Below are positions 44,492 to 53,234 of a stretch of DNA of 64,000 nt, in pieces. A program made the translations under genes and the position numbers. The stretch is taken from NCBI GenBank assembly GCA_964593555.1, contig CAZQIC010000004.1, forward strand, positions 29,708 to 93,707, read 5' to 3'. Below the pieces are notes generated by a model that saw nothing but the letters and a program-made list of their open reading frames with translations, did no database searches and was not told where the DNA came from. This DNA is from CAZQIC01 sp964593555 (lineage in GTDB: Bacteria > Bacteroidota > Bacteroidia > JAFLBG01). Positions within the stretch are counted from its first letter, which is position 1. Each line of letters opens with the position of its first letter.

Positions 44492-44813
44492 TTTTTTTGT
44501 TTTTTGACTGAAGTGCGATTAAATAATTGTCTAGATCATTGAGTTTGTTAGTCCAGAATTTACGGTACTGTTCCACCCAGTCGGAAATCTCATTAAGTTT
44601 TTCCAGTTTAGCATTACAATGCCTTTCTCTTCCTTGTTGTTTAATTACAACTAGTCCACATTGCGTAAGTATTTTAATGTGTTTGGAAATAGCAGGGCGG
44701 CTAATATCAAATTTTTCGGCTACGGAATTTAGATTCATTGAATTATTGGCAAGCAGGTGAATAATTTTCCTGCGTGTGGGGTCGGCAATGGCCTGGAATA
44801 CGTCTCGTCTCAT
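44454..44813 (-). CDS. ArsR-family transcriptional regulator
   Basis: A 119-residue winged-helix repressor: DPTRRKIIHLLANNSMNLNSV, then FDISRPAISKHIKILTQCGLV, the recognition helix. No metal-binding cysteine pair of the ArsR type is visible, as usual in the SRPBCC-linked subgroup. A 14-bp perfect palindrome lies just upstream of the ATG and next to the promoter, so autoregulation of the two-gene unit is likely. Confidence 0.92.
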   Translation of the reverse strand: MRRDVFQAIADPTRRKIIHLLANNSMNLNSVAEKFDISRPAISKHIKILTQCGLVVIKQQGRERHCNAKLEKLNEISDWVEQYRKFWTNKLNDLDNYLIALQSKNKKNGNRKKNKQHNK

Positions 44814-44827
44814 AATAAATATTTATG

Positions 44828-44841
44828 TAACCAATTGGTTA
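44828..44841. promoter_or_regulatory. Palindromic operator of the ArsR/SRPBCC unit
   Basis: TAACCAATTGGTTA, perfectly palindromic over 14 bp, lies 15 bp before the ArsR ATG and adjoins the -7 element. Operator function is inferred from symmetry and position. Confidence 0.6.
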
Positions 44842-44871
44842 TAAATATAGATGTAAATTCCGATTGTGCAA
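44842..44871 (-). promoter_or_regulatory. Promoter of the ArsR/SRPBCC unit
   Basis: Minus strand: TTG (44871-44869), 19-nt spacer, TATATTTA (44849-44842), one base off TAnnTTTG. Confidence 0.5.
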
Positions 44872-44919
44872 ATATTTCTTGTAAGATTCTAAAATTGGGA
44901 TTGTACCGGAGATGGTTCC

Positions 44920-46254
44920 TTAGTTGATCTTTTGACGGGATAAAAATGTTGTTTTAAAGTCCTCGTTTTCTACGTATAGATAGTAGATATACCCCTCGTG
45001 TGCTTTTATTTTTTCCACAAAGGGGTAGGGGATTGGATATGTTTGGGTCATCGTATTGCCTGAATGATAGTCTATTTCTTTTAGCTTAATTACTCCTTTT
45101 GATTTGAAAGAGGTATAGATTTTTTTCTCAGTTTTATCTACATAAATCTCTCTATTCCAGTCTTTTTCGCTGTTGAAATTTATTTTGTATTCGTTTGTTT
45201 TATTTTCGATAGGAGAAAATGTTGTTAGTTTTGAGTCGGCACAATCAAATAGGTAAACTGTATCATTAATTGTATATAGAGGAGAAAAAATTTCAATGAA
45301 GATTCTTTGTTCTGCAAAGATTCTTTCGAAATTCTGCGCAAGAGACCCTGCTTTATAAATTCCAGCATCGATTTTGACCTGCTCATAACTAATTTCATTT
45401 GCACTCATCTCCAAAATTCGTTTATCTGTAATTGAAGCAATTGGTCTTTTTAATCTGTCTTTTTTGTTTACATAATAATAATTTACAATAAGATTGTTTG
45501 TGGTAATGCGAAAAATTCCAAGATCTTCTTTGTGAGATCCTATTCTTTGTTCAAAATATAAGTTGTTTGCATCCTGGGCAATGCAAGGAAAAAGCAAAGC
45601 CTCCATTTTTTTTGTTTCTACCGGAGTAAGCAATCGTAAGGAGTTTAAAGAATAATCTACCTGATAACTATTTTCTGAACATATAACATGACAGCTACCA
45701 AAACAATCTTTAAATAATCTTAAAGGTCTTTCAGGAATATTCAGCGAGGCCAGTGTATCAAGGTTTTGGTCGATAAGAGTAAGTTTTGTCTTAGATCGAT
45801 CCAGCAGATAGGTGATAAGAAGAATGTTATCGTTGTAAAATTCATAGTCGAGTACATTGCAATTGGTATTACTTGTAATTTTTTCAGGAATATCGCCGGT
45901 GATTTCTACTTCAGGCAGCTTCTTAATTTTTTTCGTTAGTTCTATCAAAAGATCTTTTGAGTTTTCCTTTTCAATACTCAACTGTTTTTTTTCGTATCCA
46001 ACACGCTGTACATTAATATTAATAACGATGACTGTTTTATAGTATTCTATTTCAAAAATTCCGTTTGAATTTGAGAGCGTTCCGTTTGTAGAATCAATCT
46101 GAACACTTACGTTGGATAAAGGTTGTTTGCTTTCGGAGTCAATTATTTTACCAGTAATTTTATATTGTGTAGTTTGTCCCAAAGCAGATATAGCAATTAA
46201 TATATTTATTGTTATAAGAGATAAAAGTTTTGATATTGATTTCAGGTTTTTCAT
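44920..46254 (-). CDS. Exported protein with CRD and probable 6-bladed propeller
   Basis: A 444-residue exported protein; ATG at 46254 (MKNLKSISKLLS) fits the signal peptide ending ALGQ better than an ATG at 46302. Residues about 30-110 form a carboxypeptidase-regulatory-like domain (KITGKIIDSESKQPLSNVSV). The rest has repeated beta segments (NVLDYEFYNDNILLITYLLD, LTLIDQNLDTLASL, NTVYLFDCADSKLTTFSPI, KIYTSFKSKGVIKLKEIDYHSGN), suggesting a propeller. No catalytic motif is visible. Function unknown. Confidence 0.7.
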   Translation of the reverse strand: MKNLKSISKLLSLITINILIAISALGQTTQYKITGKIIDSESKQPLSNVSVQIDSTNGTLSNSNGIFEIEYYKTVIVININVQRVGYEKKQLSIEKENSKDLLIELTKKIKKLPEVEITGDIPEKITSNTNCNVLDYEFYNDNILLITYLLDRSKTKLTLIDQNLDTLASLNIPERPLRLFKDCFGSCHVICSENSYQVDYSLNSLRLLTPVETKKMEALLFPCIAQDANNLYFEQRIGSHKEDLGIFRITTNNLIVNYYYVNKKDRLKRPIASITDKRILEMSANEISYEQVKIDAGIYKAGSLAQNFERIFAEQRIFIEIFSPLYTINDTVYLFDCADSKLTTFSPIENKTNEYKINFNSEKDWNREIYVDKTEKKIYTSFKSKGVIKLKEIDYHSGNTMTQTYPIPYPFVEKIKAHEGYIYYLYVENEDFKTTFLSRQKIN

Positions 46255-46333
46255 TTGGATTACAATTGTTTTAAATAACTGCTGTACGGGTCCAAAATTC
46301 AAACAAAGAAATGTCCTTATAGAATAAATCGAA

Positions 46334-46355
46334 TTGCCAATTTTTAAATTGGCAA
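46334..46355. terminator. Hairpin downstream of the methyltransferase operon
   Basis: TTGCCAAT and ATTGGCAA pair around a short T/A loop (46334-46355), about 40 bp past the methyltransferase stop at 46393. There is no clear T-tract, so termination is tentative; a regulatory palindrome for the 44920-46254 gene is the alternative. Confidence 0.35.
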
Positions 46356-46392
46356 GGGTATAATACGACCGATAATAGAAGAAATTGAAAGG

Positions 46393-47601
46393 TTATATTT
46401 TTGAGTTATTCGGTCTCGAATAAACCAATTGGACAACATTAATGTTACGTGCAGCGAATGCAGCTTCGCAATAGCTCAGGTAATAATTCCATTTGCGAAT
46501 AAAAGGATCATCGAATCCAAGTTTTTTAACTTCGATTATTTTATTGTTAAAGTTTTCTCTCCATGTCGCTAATGTACGGGCATAATTAAGTCCCATTTCA
46601 TTTAAAGAAAATAAAGTCATGTCGCCGGTATCATTAATCGCCTTATTCATGGCTGCGACAGAAGGGAGCAGGGATCCGGGAAAAATATGTTTTTGTATCC
46701 AGTCGACGCTGTTCTTTAAGGCATTGTAACGCGAGTCAGGACTAATAATCACCTGCAGACCAAGCACGCCATCTTTTTTCAACACCTCGTGACATTTTTT
46801 AAAATAAGCGTTCAGGTATTTATGTCCAACAGCTTCGAGCATTTCTATTGAAATTATTTTGTCAAAACTTCCTTTGATCTTCCTGTAATCTTCAAGTACA
46901 ATGTTTACGCGGTTTTCCAATCCTTCTTTTTTAATTCGTTGAATGGCATAATCGTATTGTTCTTTAGAAATAGTTATACCGGTAACTTTACATCCATATT
47001 TTTTTGCAGCATGTACCGCGAAGCCTCCCCAACCGCATCCTATTTCAAGTACATGATCATTTGAATTAAGTTTTACACTCTCGCATAACCTGTCATATTT
47101 ATTGGCTTGTGCTTCCTGTAAAGTGTTTTCGTTTTGTTTAAAATATCCACAAGAGTAGGTCATGCTGGGGTCAAGGAAGGTGGAGAAAAAATCATTGTTA
47201 AGATCGTAATGTTCGTGAATATTTTTTTTCGATCCACTCACCGAATTGTTTCTTGTAAGGTGTGTGACCCGGTTAATCAGGTTTAATAAATTAACAGGGG
47301 AAAATCTTTTTGTACCGCCCGACATGGCAGGGTTGTTTTCTATGTTATGTATCAGCCAGGAAATCACATTTGTAATGTTGTCCGTATCCCAGTCCCCATC
47401 AACAAATGCTTCCCCAAAGCCTATATCACCATGTAAAACTGTTTTTTTGAAAAATGCATCATTGTTTATTTTAATGGAAGCTTTAACGCTTTCGTTTTTG
47501 CCGATTGTCATTTTTTCATTGCCTGGCAATTGTAACTCAAGCATTCCGGCATCCATCTTCTTTAATAATCCTAATACGATTTTTTTATATGTCGAGCCCA
47601 T
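46393..47601 (-). CDS. Cyclopropane-fatty-acyl-phospholipid synthase-like methyltransferase 1
   Basis: A 402-residue SAM-dependent enzyme of the CFA-synthase family: N-terminal domain with NDAFFKKTVLHGDIGFGEAFVDGDWDTD, then DPSMTYSCGYF, the SAM loop LEIGCGWGGFAVHAA, GITISKEQYDYA and EDYRKIKGSFDKIISIEMLEAVG. Methylates the double bond of membrane unsaturated fatty acyl chains. It closes an operon with DUF1365, FAD oxidoreductase and a second CFA-like gene; the gap to DUF1365 is 2 bp. Confidence 0.92.
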   Translation of the reverse strand: MGSTYKKIVLGLLKKMDAGMLELQLPGNEKMTIGKNESVKASIKINNDAFFKKTVLHGDIGFGEAFVDGDWDTDNITNVISWLIHNIENNPAMSGGTKRFSPVNLLNLINRVTHLTRNNSVSGSKKNIHEHYDLNNDFFSTFLDPSMTYSCGYFKQNENTLQEAQANKYDRLCESVKLNSNDHVLEIGCGWGGFAVHAAKKYGCKVTGITISKEQYDYAIQRIKKEGLENRVNIVLEDYRKIKGSFDKIISIEMLEAVGHKYLNAYFKKCHEVLKKDGVLGLQVIISPDSRYNALKNSVDWIQKHIFPGSLLPSVAAMNKAINDTGDMTLFSLNEMGLNYARTLATWRENFNNKIIEVKKLGFDDPFIRKWNYYLSYCEAAFAARNINVVQLVYSRPNNSKI

Positions 47602-47603
47602 TT

Positions 47604-48383
47604 TTATTTTTCTATAGGGTTAATTACCTGTTGTTGTAGTTGCTGATTTGCGTTTTTCTTATGATATCCAATTCCTCTTAACCAGAGTTTCATTGCCTGC
47701 CAGTGAATAAGGAGAATTATTTTAACAGTTATGAGTGGATATCTAAAAGTATAAAAAAGCATTTTGGTGTTTGTTATCTCTTCTTTTTTGCCGGTTAATG
47801 TGCTGAAGAAAAATTTACTGTTATCTCTGAAATCATCTATGTGAATATCTAATTTTTCTCCTGGGACTTTTAATTTAAAATCGAACCACGCATCAAGATC
47901 AATAAAAGGGGATACGTAGAAGAATTTCTGGTGCTGTTCTTTAAATGTTTCGTTCTCATTTTTCTTTAATAGAAATAATTTCATTTCTTTAAATGTATTT
48001 GTTATTTCCGCAATAACACATACAGGTTTTCCCTCTCTATCGAAACAAAAATAAAAAGATACCGGGTTAAATATATAACCCATTGTACGTAAGTGCGTCA
48101 ACAACATGATTTTTCCCCCTTGAAGATCAATTCCCTGAGATGTGAGGTAATTCAATACTTTTTCTTTGATGGTATTCCCCGGTTTTTCTTTGAAATAATC
48201 ATTGTCTTGGAAGCTAAAAATATTGGATCGGTTCCTGCTGATCAGCAAATTGTTTTTTGCTAAGGAGTCTATCTCGTCGAGATCTAAGTAAAACATGAAA
48301 ATGTTATAATTGAATACATATTTTTTGGGAAGCATCCTGCAATGCATCACTTTGCTTTTATATATGCAGGATCTTAGCTCCAT
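47604..48383 (-). CDS. DUF1365-family protein
   Basis: A 259-residue protein; ATG at 48383 (MELRSCIYKSKVMHCR) overlaps the oxidoreductase stop by 10 bp and starts where the family does; a TTG at 48410 is less likely. Family motifs: HCRMLPKKYVFNYNIFMFYLDLDE, TLRTMGYIFNPVSFYFCFD, and FYVSPFIDLDAWFDF. The fold is uncharacterised, but DUF1365 genes are regularly found beside CFA synthases and FAD-dependent oxidoreductases, as here, so a part in fatty-acid modification is likely. Confidence 0.88.
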   Translation of the reverse strand: MELRSCIYKSKVMHCRMLPKKYVFNYNIFMFYLDLDEIDSLAKNNLLISRNRSNIFSFQDNDYFKEKPGNTIKEKVLNYLTSQGIDLQGGKIMLLTHLRTMGYIFNPVSFYFCFDREGKPVCVIAEITNTFKEMKLFLLKKNENETFKEQHQKFFYVSPFIDLDAWFDFKLKVPGEKLDIHIDDFRDNSKFFFSTLTGKKEEITNTKMLFYTFRYPLITVKIILLIHWQAMKLWLRGIGYHKKNANQQLQQQVINPIEK

Positions 48384-49636
48384 ACATCCCTTTTTAGTAT
48401 AGTTCCGCAAACATCAACTGCTGATTTAAATGCATCCTCATGAAAGCCGTGTCCAAAGTAACTCCCGCAAAAATAAATTGGCCCACTTGTATTTAGTGTC
48501 GCAAGCTTATCCTGTGCTTCCAGCGCATCAACCGTAAATACGGGATGTTCATATGTGTATTGTTTCAGGATTTTCTTTTCGTTAATCTCTCCAAAATCAT
48601 TAATGGAAACAAAGTAATTTTTTTTTGTCTTTAGATTTTGGAGTTTATTCATGTAATAAATCGTGGAAGTAAGGTTTTCGCCTTTTTTGTTATCGATCAA
48701 ATAATTCCATGCCGACCAAACACGCCTTGTTTTTGGCATTACGTTTTCATCCCAATGGAGTGTTGCAATGTTCTTTTGATATGTGAATGGGGAAAGCAAC
48801 TTTCTTTGTTCTGTTGTTGGGTTTTCTAATAGTGAAAGCGCCTGATCGCCATGACACGCGAAAATTACTTTATCATATAATTTCTTTTCACCGGACTCAA
48901 TTGTTATTTCAATCTTATCGCCAATATGTTCTATTTTTTTCGCCCCGCAATTTATTTTTATTTTTTCTTTGAAAGGTGCAATGAGTTTTTGTTTGTAGCT
49001 CTCACTTCCATTTGTAACTGTGTACCACTGGTAATGTGTATTGAGTCCCAATAAGCCGTGGTTGTGAAAAAAACGAACCAGGCTATAGATTGGAAATTTA
49101 AGAGTGAGTGACGTTGGGACGGACCAAAGCGCAGAGCTCATCGGTGCAAGATACTTATAGAGAAAATCTTCACCTAATTTCATTTCCTCGATGTATTCCG
49201 CAACTGAATAATGATAATATTTTTTATCATTTATGATTTCTGTTGCGTGATCATTGAATCGGTTTATTTGATTTAACATTTTTATGAATGAGAAATCGAA
49301 TATGTTTTTCCGCTGCCCGAAAAGTCCATTAAATCCCGATCCGCAATATTCAAGCTCTGAAGGCCTGTGCTGGACTCCAAAACTCATATCAGTTTTTTCG
49401 AGAGGAACATCAAGCTTTTCGAATAGGCGAAACAGGTTTGGATAGTTAATTGGGTTGCATACAATAAATCCGGTGTCAATATTTACAGGCTTGCCATCTT
49501 CTTCAATGATGGCAGTATTGGTATGGCCTCCAATGTAATTTTGTTTTTCAAACACATCGATATCATAGTGTTTATGCAAAAAATAAGCACAGCCCATGCC
49601 TGTAATTCCTGTTCCTATGATAGCGACTTTTCCCAC
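48374..49636 (-). CDS. FAD-dependent (amine-oxidase-like) oxidoreductase
   Basis: A 420-residue flavoprotein with a GTG start. N-terminal dinucleotide-binding motif VAIIGTGITGMGCAYFL with an acidic end to the second strand (DVFEKQ), then NIGGHTNT-type FAD contact (YIGGHTNTAII). C-terminal GPIYFCGSYFGHGFHEDAFKSAV resembles the FAD-closing motif of NAD(P)-binding desaturase-like proteins. Probably oxidises or desaturates an acyl chain in concert with the neighbouring methyltransferases. No experimental equivalent is claimed. Confidence 0.88.
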   Translation of the reverse strand: MGKVAIIGTGITGMGCAYFLHKHYDIDVFEKQNYIGGHTNTAIIEEDGKPVNIDTGFIVCNPINYPNLFRLFEKLDVPLEKTDMSFGVQHRPSELEYCGSGFNGLFGQRKNIFDFSFIKMLNQINRFNDHATEIINDKKYYHYSVAEYIEEMKLGEDFLYKYLAPMSSALWSVPTSLTLKFPIYSLVRFFHNHGLLGLNTHYQWYTVTNGSESYKQKLIAPFKEKIKINCGAKKIEHIGDKIEITIESGEKKLYDKVIFACHGDQALSLLENPTTEQRKLLSPFTYQKNIATLHWDENVMPKTRRVWSAWNYLIDNKKGENLTSTIYYMNKLQNLKTKKNYFVSINDFGEINEKKILKQYTYEHPVFTVDALEAQDKLATLNTSGPIYFCGSYFGHGFHEDAFKSAVDVCGTILKRDVWS

Positions 49637-49666
49637 CTTTATAAAATAGTAATATTTTTCTTGAAC

Positions 49667-49754
49667 GTCATTGCGAGTGAGGGCACTTTCTGCCCGAACG
49701 AAGCAATCTTGTTGCTGGAATAGATTGCTTCAGTCGTTCCTCCTTCGCAATGAC
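49667..49754. repeat. Palindromic intergenic element (CATTGCGAG type)
   Basis: Outer arms GTCATTGCGA (49667-49676) and TCGCAATGAC (49745-49754); inner arms GAAGCAATCT (49700-49709) and AGATTGCTTC (49722-49731); all perfect. The 88-bp unit can form one long imperfect hairpin. It resembles the CGTCATTGCGAG-type interspersed palindromes known from many bacterial genomes. It lies between two genes of one operon and may affect transcript stability. Confidence 0.75.
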
Positions 49755-49781
49755 GAAGTGCATATGAGTTAAATACAATCA

Positions 49782-50819
49782 TTAGATATTTTTCTTCTCA
49801 AACAAATAATGTCCAACTAACCATTCTTGTCCGTTTTTTAAGCCAAATAATTCTTCACATGACATAAAAAATACTCTCCAGTAAGCCCACCATTTTACAG
49901 CGTTCTCTTTTCCGTAGGTGCTTTCCATAATGGGCATTATTTCTTTTTTGTGCTTGTCCATATTCTGTAACCAGGCAAGAGATGTTTTTTCATAATGTGT
50001 GCCATCCACATCCCACTGCTTGGTAATTTGAATGTGGTCGGAAAATTCATGGAATAAATTTTTGCCAGGCATAATTCCTCCGCTGAAAAAATATTTTGCC
50101 ATCCAATCAGTTTCATCAATTACCTCGAATAAGTAACTGTATTCTTTATGACAAAAAATATGGACGAATAATTTTGCATCAGGTTTCATAAGCCCTGCTA
50201 CTTTTTGAAACAATGCTTTATAATTGCGCATATGCTCAAACATTTCAATAGAAACTATGCGATCAAATGTTTCATTGATGGTGAATTCATTAATGTTCGC
50301 TGTAATTACGGTAAGATTTTTTATACCACGTTCTATCGCTTGCTGGTCGATAAATATTTTTTGTGTTTTGGAATTAGATACTGCCGTAATTGAACTATTA
50401 GGGAATTTTTTTGCTATATATAATGACAATGATCCCCAGCCGCAGCCAAGTTCCAATATTTTATGCCCGTCTTTTATTTCTGCCCGCTCACAATATAGCG
50501 AGAGCATCTTATCTTCTGCTTCATCAAGATTTTTAGTAGAAGAATCCCAGAAACAGCTGCTGTATTTTAGATTTTTGCCAAGTGCCAGCTGAAAAAAAGT
50601 CGTCGGTAATTCATAATGCTGTTCGTTAGCCTTTATTGTATCAACAGCGATAGGCCCAGTACTTATTTTTTGTAATAAGTCTTTGAAATGTGCAGCCTGC
50701 TTTTCAGAAGTACCTTTGTTCTCCTGGCGCAATCGGTCGTAGCATAATTTTCGTATATATGATCTGATAACAAAATCAGGTAAAAGATTTTGTTCAAACA
50801 ACTTTGTTAATAGTTTCAA
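49782..50819 (-). CDS. Cyclopropane-fatty-acyl-phospholipid synthase-like methyltransferase 2
   Basis: A 345-residue SAM-dependent methyltransferase of the CFA family, TTG start. SAM loop LELGCGWGSLSLYIAKKF, NETFDRIVSIEMFEHMRNY, and YELPTTFFQLALGKNLKYSS before it. The N-terminal lobe is shorter than in methyltransferase 1, so the two are different subfamilies and probably act on different substrates or steps. It is the first gene of the minus-strand lipid operon, 67 bp from the divergent DUF1295 gene. Confidence 0.9.
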   Translation of the reverse strand: MKLLTKLFEQNLLPDFVIRSYIRKLCYDRLRQENKGTSEKQAAHFKDLLQKISTGPIAVDTIKANEQHYELPTTFFQLALGKNLKYSSCFWDSSTKNLDEAEDKMLSLYCERAEIKDGHKILELGCGWGSLSLYIAKKFPNSSITAVSNSKTQKIFIDQQAIERGIKNLTVITANINEFTINETFDRIVSIEMFEHMRNYKALFQKVAGLMKPDAKLFVHIFCHKEYSYLFEVIDETDWMAKYFFSGGIMPGKNLFHEFSDHIQITKQWDVDGTHYEKTSLAWLQNMDKHKKEIMPIMESTYGKENAVKWWAYWRVFFMSCEELFGLKNGQEWLVGHYLFEKKNI

Positions 50820-50886
50820 AAGGCAATAGTTTTTTGAATGTAAAAAAACGACTTATTTTGCATTAATTTACGAAAAACAACATTAA

Positions 50887-51657
50887 ATGGATTTGATTTT
50901 ATTCAATTGTTCACTTGCAGTATCTGTATATATATTAATAGTATATGTAATAGCTCAGATCAAGGTTGATAACAGCATTGTTGATATTGCCTGGGGCGGT
51001 GGATTCATTGCTATAGTCGGAGTTTCAATATTAAGTATGGAATCTGTTCATCCGCGTCAAATCCTTGTTTCAGCACTGGTATTTATCTGGGGTTTAAGAC
51101 TTGCATTATATATTCATGGGCGCAATAATGGCAAACCGGAAGATTATCGTTACCAGGAATTTCGTAAAGGATGGGGCAAAAACCCATGGCTGCACGCATT
51201 AGTGAAGGTGTTTTTATTGCAGGCTATTTTGATGTTTTTAATTGGTCTTTCATTAATTGAGATTGCAGCATATGGCAATAGTCCTTTAAATTGGATCGAT
51301 GTATTGGGAGTGATTGTTTGGGTAAAAGGATTTTTCTTTGAAGCCTTGGGTGATTATCAGATGTCACGCTTTAAAAAGGACCCCAACAATAAAGGAAAAA
51401 TAATGCGTGCGGGATTGTGGAAATATACCCGTCATCCTAATTACTTCGGAGAAGTAGCCATGTGGTGGGGAATATTTATCATAAGTATTTCCGCTGGCAA
51501 TTGGTGGATATCGTTGATAAGTCCGGTGTTACTGACACTTTTAATCTTAAAAGTGTCTGGTGTTACAATGTTGGAAAAAAAATATACAGGTAATCCTAAG
51601 TATGAAGATTATATAAAGAAGACGAGCACTTTTATCCCTTGGTTCCCTAAAAAGTAA
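50887..51657 (+). CDS. DUF1295 / steroid-5-alpha-reductase-like membrane enzyme
   Basis: A 256-residue integral membrane protein with about six segments. C-terminal motif GLWKYTRHPNYFGEVAMWWGIF is the NAD(P)H-binding signature of the 5-alpha-reductase/isoprenylcysteine methyltransferase group; IVDIAWGGGFIAI lies near the N-terminus. The family reduces double bonds in lipids. Divergent from and 67 bp from the methyltransferase, so probably in the same fatty-acid pathway. Confidence 0.88.
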   Translation: MDLILFNCSLAVSVYILIVYVIAQIKVDNSIVDIAWGGGFIAIVGVSILSMESVHPRQILVSALVFIWGLRLALYIHGRNNGKPEDYRYQEFRKGWGKNPWLHALVKVFLLQAILMFLIGLSLIEIAAYGNSPLNWIDVLGVIVWVKGFFFEALGDYQMSRFKKDPNNKGKIMRAGLWKYTRHPNYFGEVAMWWGIFIISISAGNWWISLISPVLLTLLILKVSGVTMLEKKYTGNPKYEDYIKKTSTFIPWFPKK

Positions 51658-51727
51658 AAACATCGCGCATTCAGAAAATACTGCCGTAATTTTTCCTCTA
51701 AATAAGAAGGTAGCTTATGCTTTTGGT

Positions 51728-53035
51728 ATGCTTGGCTGGTCAATAATCAGCAACCTTATTTCAGTAATGCTTATTTATTTTTATTTGCCGCCTGATGACT
51801 CAGGTTTAACGAGTCTGGTACCGCAGATAGTTTTTTTTGGTGTATTTAACCTTATGGCTTTGCTTGTTGCGAGCGGACGTTTGTTTGATGCCATAATTGA
51901 TCCATTGGTAGCATATTTCAGTGATAAAAGTACACATCCAAAAGGCAGAAGGATTCCGTTTATGAAAATTGGATTTATTCCTGCTGTAGTTTGTTGTTTG
52001 CTAATATTTATGCCGCTTGAACATCAAGAGTCGATGGCAAATGTTTGGTGGTTATTTTTTGTCCAGATATTATTTTATTTTTTTGTTACGTTATATATTA
52101 TCCCTTATAATGCCCTTCTCCCGGAATTAGCAAATACTTCAGAAGAAAAAGTAAGCCTTTCAACTATTCAGTCTTTTGCTTTTGTTATTGGCATGATCAT
52201 TTCTTCACAAACGCCTGCTTTTGCAGATTTGCTGGAGAAAGTGTTGGAAATTAGCTCGAGGCAACATGCATTACAATTAGCTATAGGAATTCTTTCTGCA
52301 ATCGCAGGGATGTGTATGTTGATTCCTGTACTTGCTATTGATGAAAAAAAATATTGCAAACATAGTCCAGTATCTATTCCCATACTTCCAGCTTTGAGAC
52401 AGGCTTTTGCGAATGTCTCTTTTCGTTTTTTCCTGGTGGCCGATTTTACCTATTACATTTCTATTGCTATTATCACGAGCGGATTACTGTATTATGTAAA
52501 AACTTTGGCTGGCATGGAGGAAGCAGAGGGAGGAAAATTAATGATGGTGATGGTCGGTCTTTCGTTGTTGTTTTATCCTTTTATGAATAAAATTACAAAA
52601 AGGGTGGGGAAGAAGAACCTGATAGTGATATCACTCGCGATGCTATCTGTTTTATTTTTTGGGATTTATTTCGTTGGAAAACTTCCTATTGAGGGTTCGG
52701 TACATTTATATATTTTGTTCTCACTTTGTTCTTTACCATTAACATTTTTAAGTATTATTCCACCCGCACTGCTTGCCGAACTAGCAAATGCTGATTTAAT
52801 AGTAACAGGACAATCTAAAGAAGGAATATATTATGCTGTCCGTTTTCTATTTGTGAAGTTGGGACAAACACTCGGCATCATGTCATTCGCAATTTTTTTA
52901 TCGTATGGTAAAGATGTGGGTGATGACATGGGGTTAAGATCAACAGGAATTGTGGGGGGGGTATTGTGTTTAGTGGGTTGTCTTATTTTTTTGAAGTTTG
53001 ATGAGAAGAAGTTGATGCAGAGTGAGCGGGATTAG
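51728..53035 (+). CDS. MFS transporter (GPH-like)
   Basis: A 435-residue (from the first ATG) major facilitator of the glycoside-pentoside-hexuronide type with about twelve membrane segments. DAIIDPLVAYFSDKS followed by GRRIPFMKIG is the characteristic loop 2-3 motif. Conserved-looking residues (LNKKVAYAFGM) precede the ATG in frame, with no ATG, GTG or TTG before the in-frame stop near 51614, so the true start may be an ATT or ATC within 51662-51691. It follows DUF1295 by 70 bp and accompanies the lipid cluster, as MFS genes do in similar clusters elsewhere. Confidence 0.87.
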   Translation: MLGWSIISNLISVMLIYFYLPPDDSGLTSLVPQIVFFGVFNLMALLVASGRLFDAIIDPLVAYFSDKSTHPKGRRIPFMKIGFIPAVVCCLLIFMPLEHQESMANVWWLFFVQILFYFFVTLYIIPYNALLPELANTSEEKVSLSTIQSFAFVIGMIISSQTPAFADLLEKVLEISSRQHALQLAIGILSAIAGMCMLIPVLAIDEKKYCKHSPVSIPILPALRQAFANVSFRFFLVADFTYYISIAIITSGLLYYVKTLAGMEEAEGGKLMMVMVGLSLLFYPFMNKITKRVGKKNLIVISLAMLSVLFFGIYFVGKLPIEGSVHLYILFSLCSLPLTFLSIIPPALLAELANADLIVTGQSKEGIYYAVRFLFVKLGQTLGIMSFAIFLSYGKDVGDDMGLRSTGIVGGVLCLVGCLIFLKFDEKKLMQSERD

Positions 53036-53113
53036 TTTTCGCATCTCGACAAGCTCGATGTGACAATTCGGAATGGGATAACCGTAACATGTTTTTGTTT
53101 TCCGATAAGGTTA

Positions 53114-53190
53114 TTGATAGGGTGTGATAGCCCGAAAATCCGCCGTGCTCGGGTCTGCCTGTGTGTATACGGTTCGGATTTTCTTGACTT
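53114..53190. repeat. 77-bp interspersed repeat, copy 2
   Basis: Same orientation as copy 1 (6088-6164), 5 mismatches. The 9-bp inverted repeat GAAAATCCG/CGGATTTTC is exact. It sits between the convergent MFS and lipoprotein genes. The 199-bp gap holds nothing else recognised. Confidence 0.8.
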
Positions 53191-53234
53191 GTTTGTACTT
53201 TTTTTGGGTGGTAGCTAAGAAAGTAAAATAGCAA

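Noticed and set aside
52983..53234. 83-residue open frame over repeat copy 2
   Set aside because: Overlaps the end of the MFS gene on the other strand and depends on the same repeat; equal length to the copy 1 frame is coincidence of stop positions.
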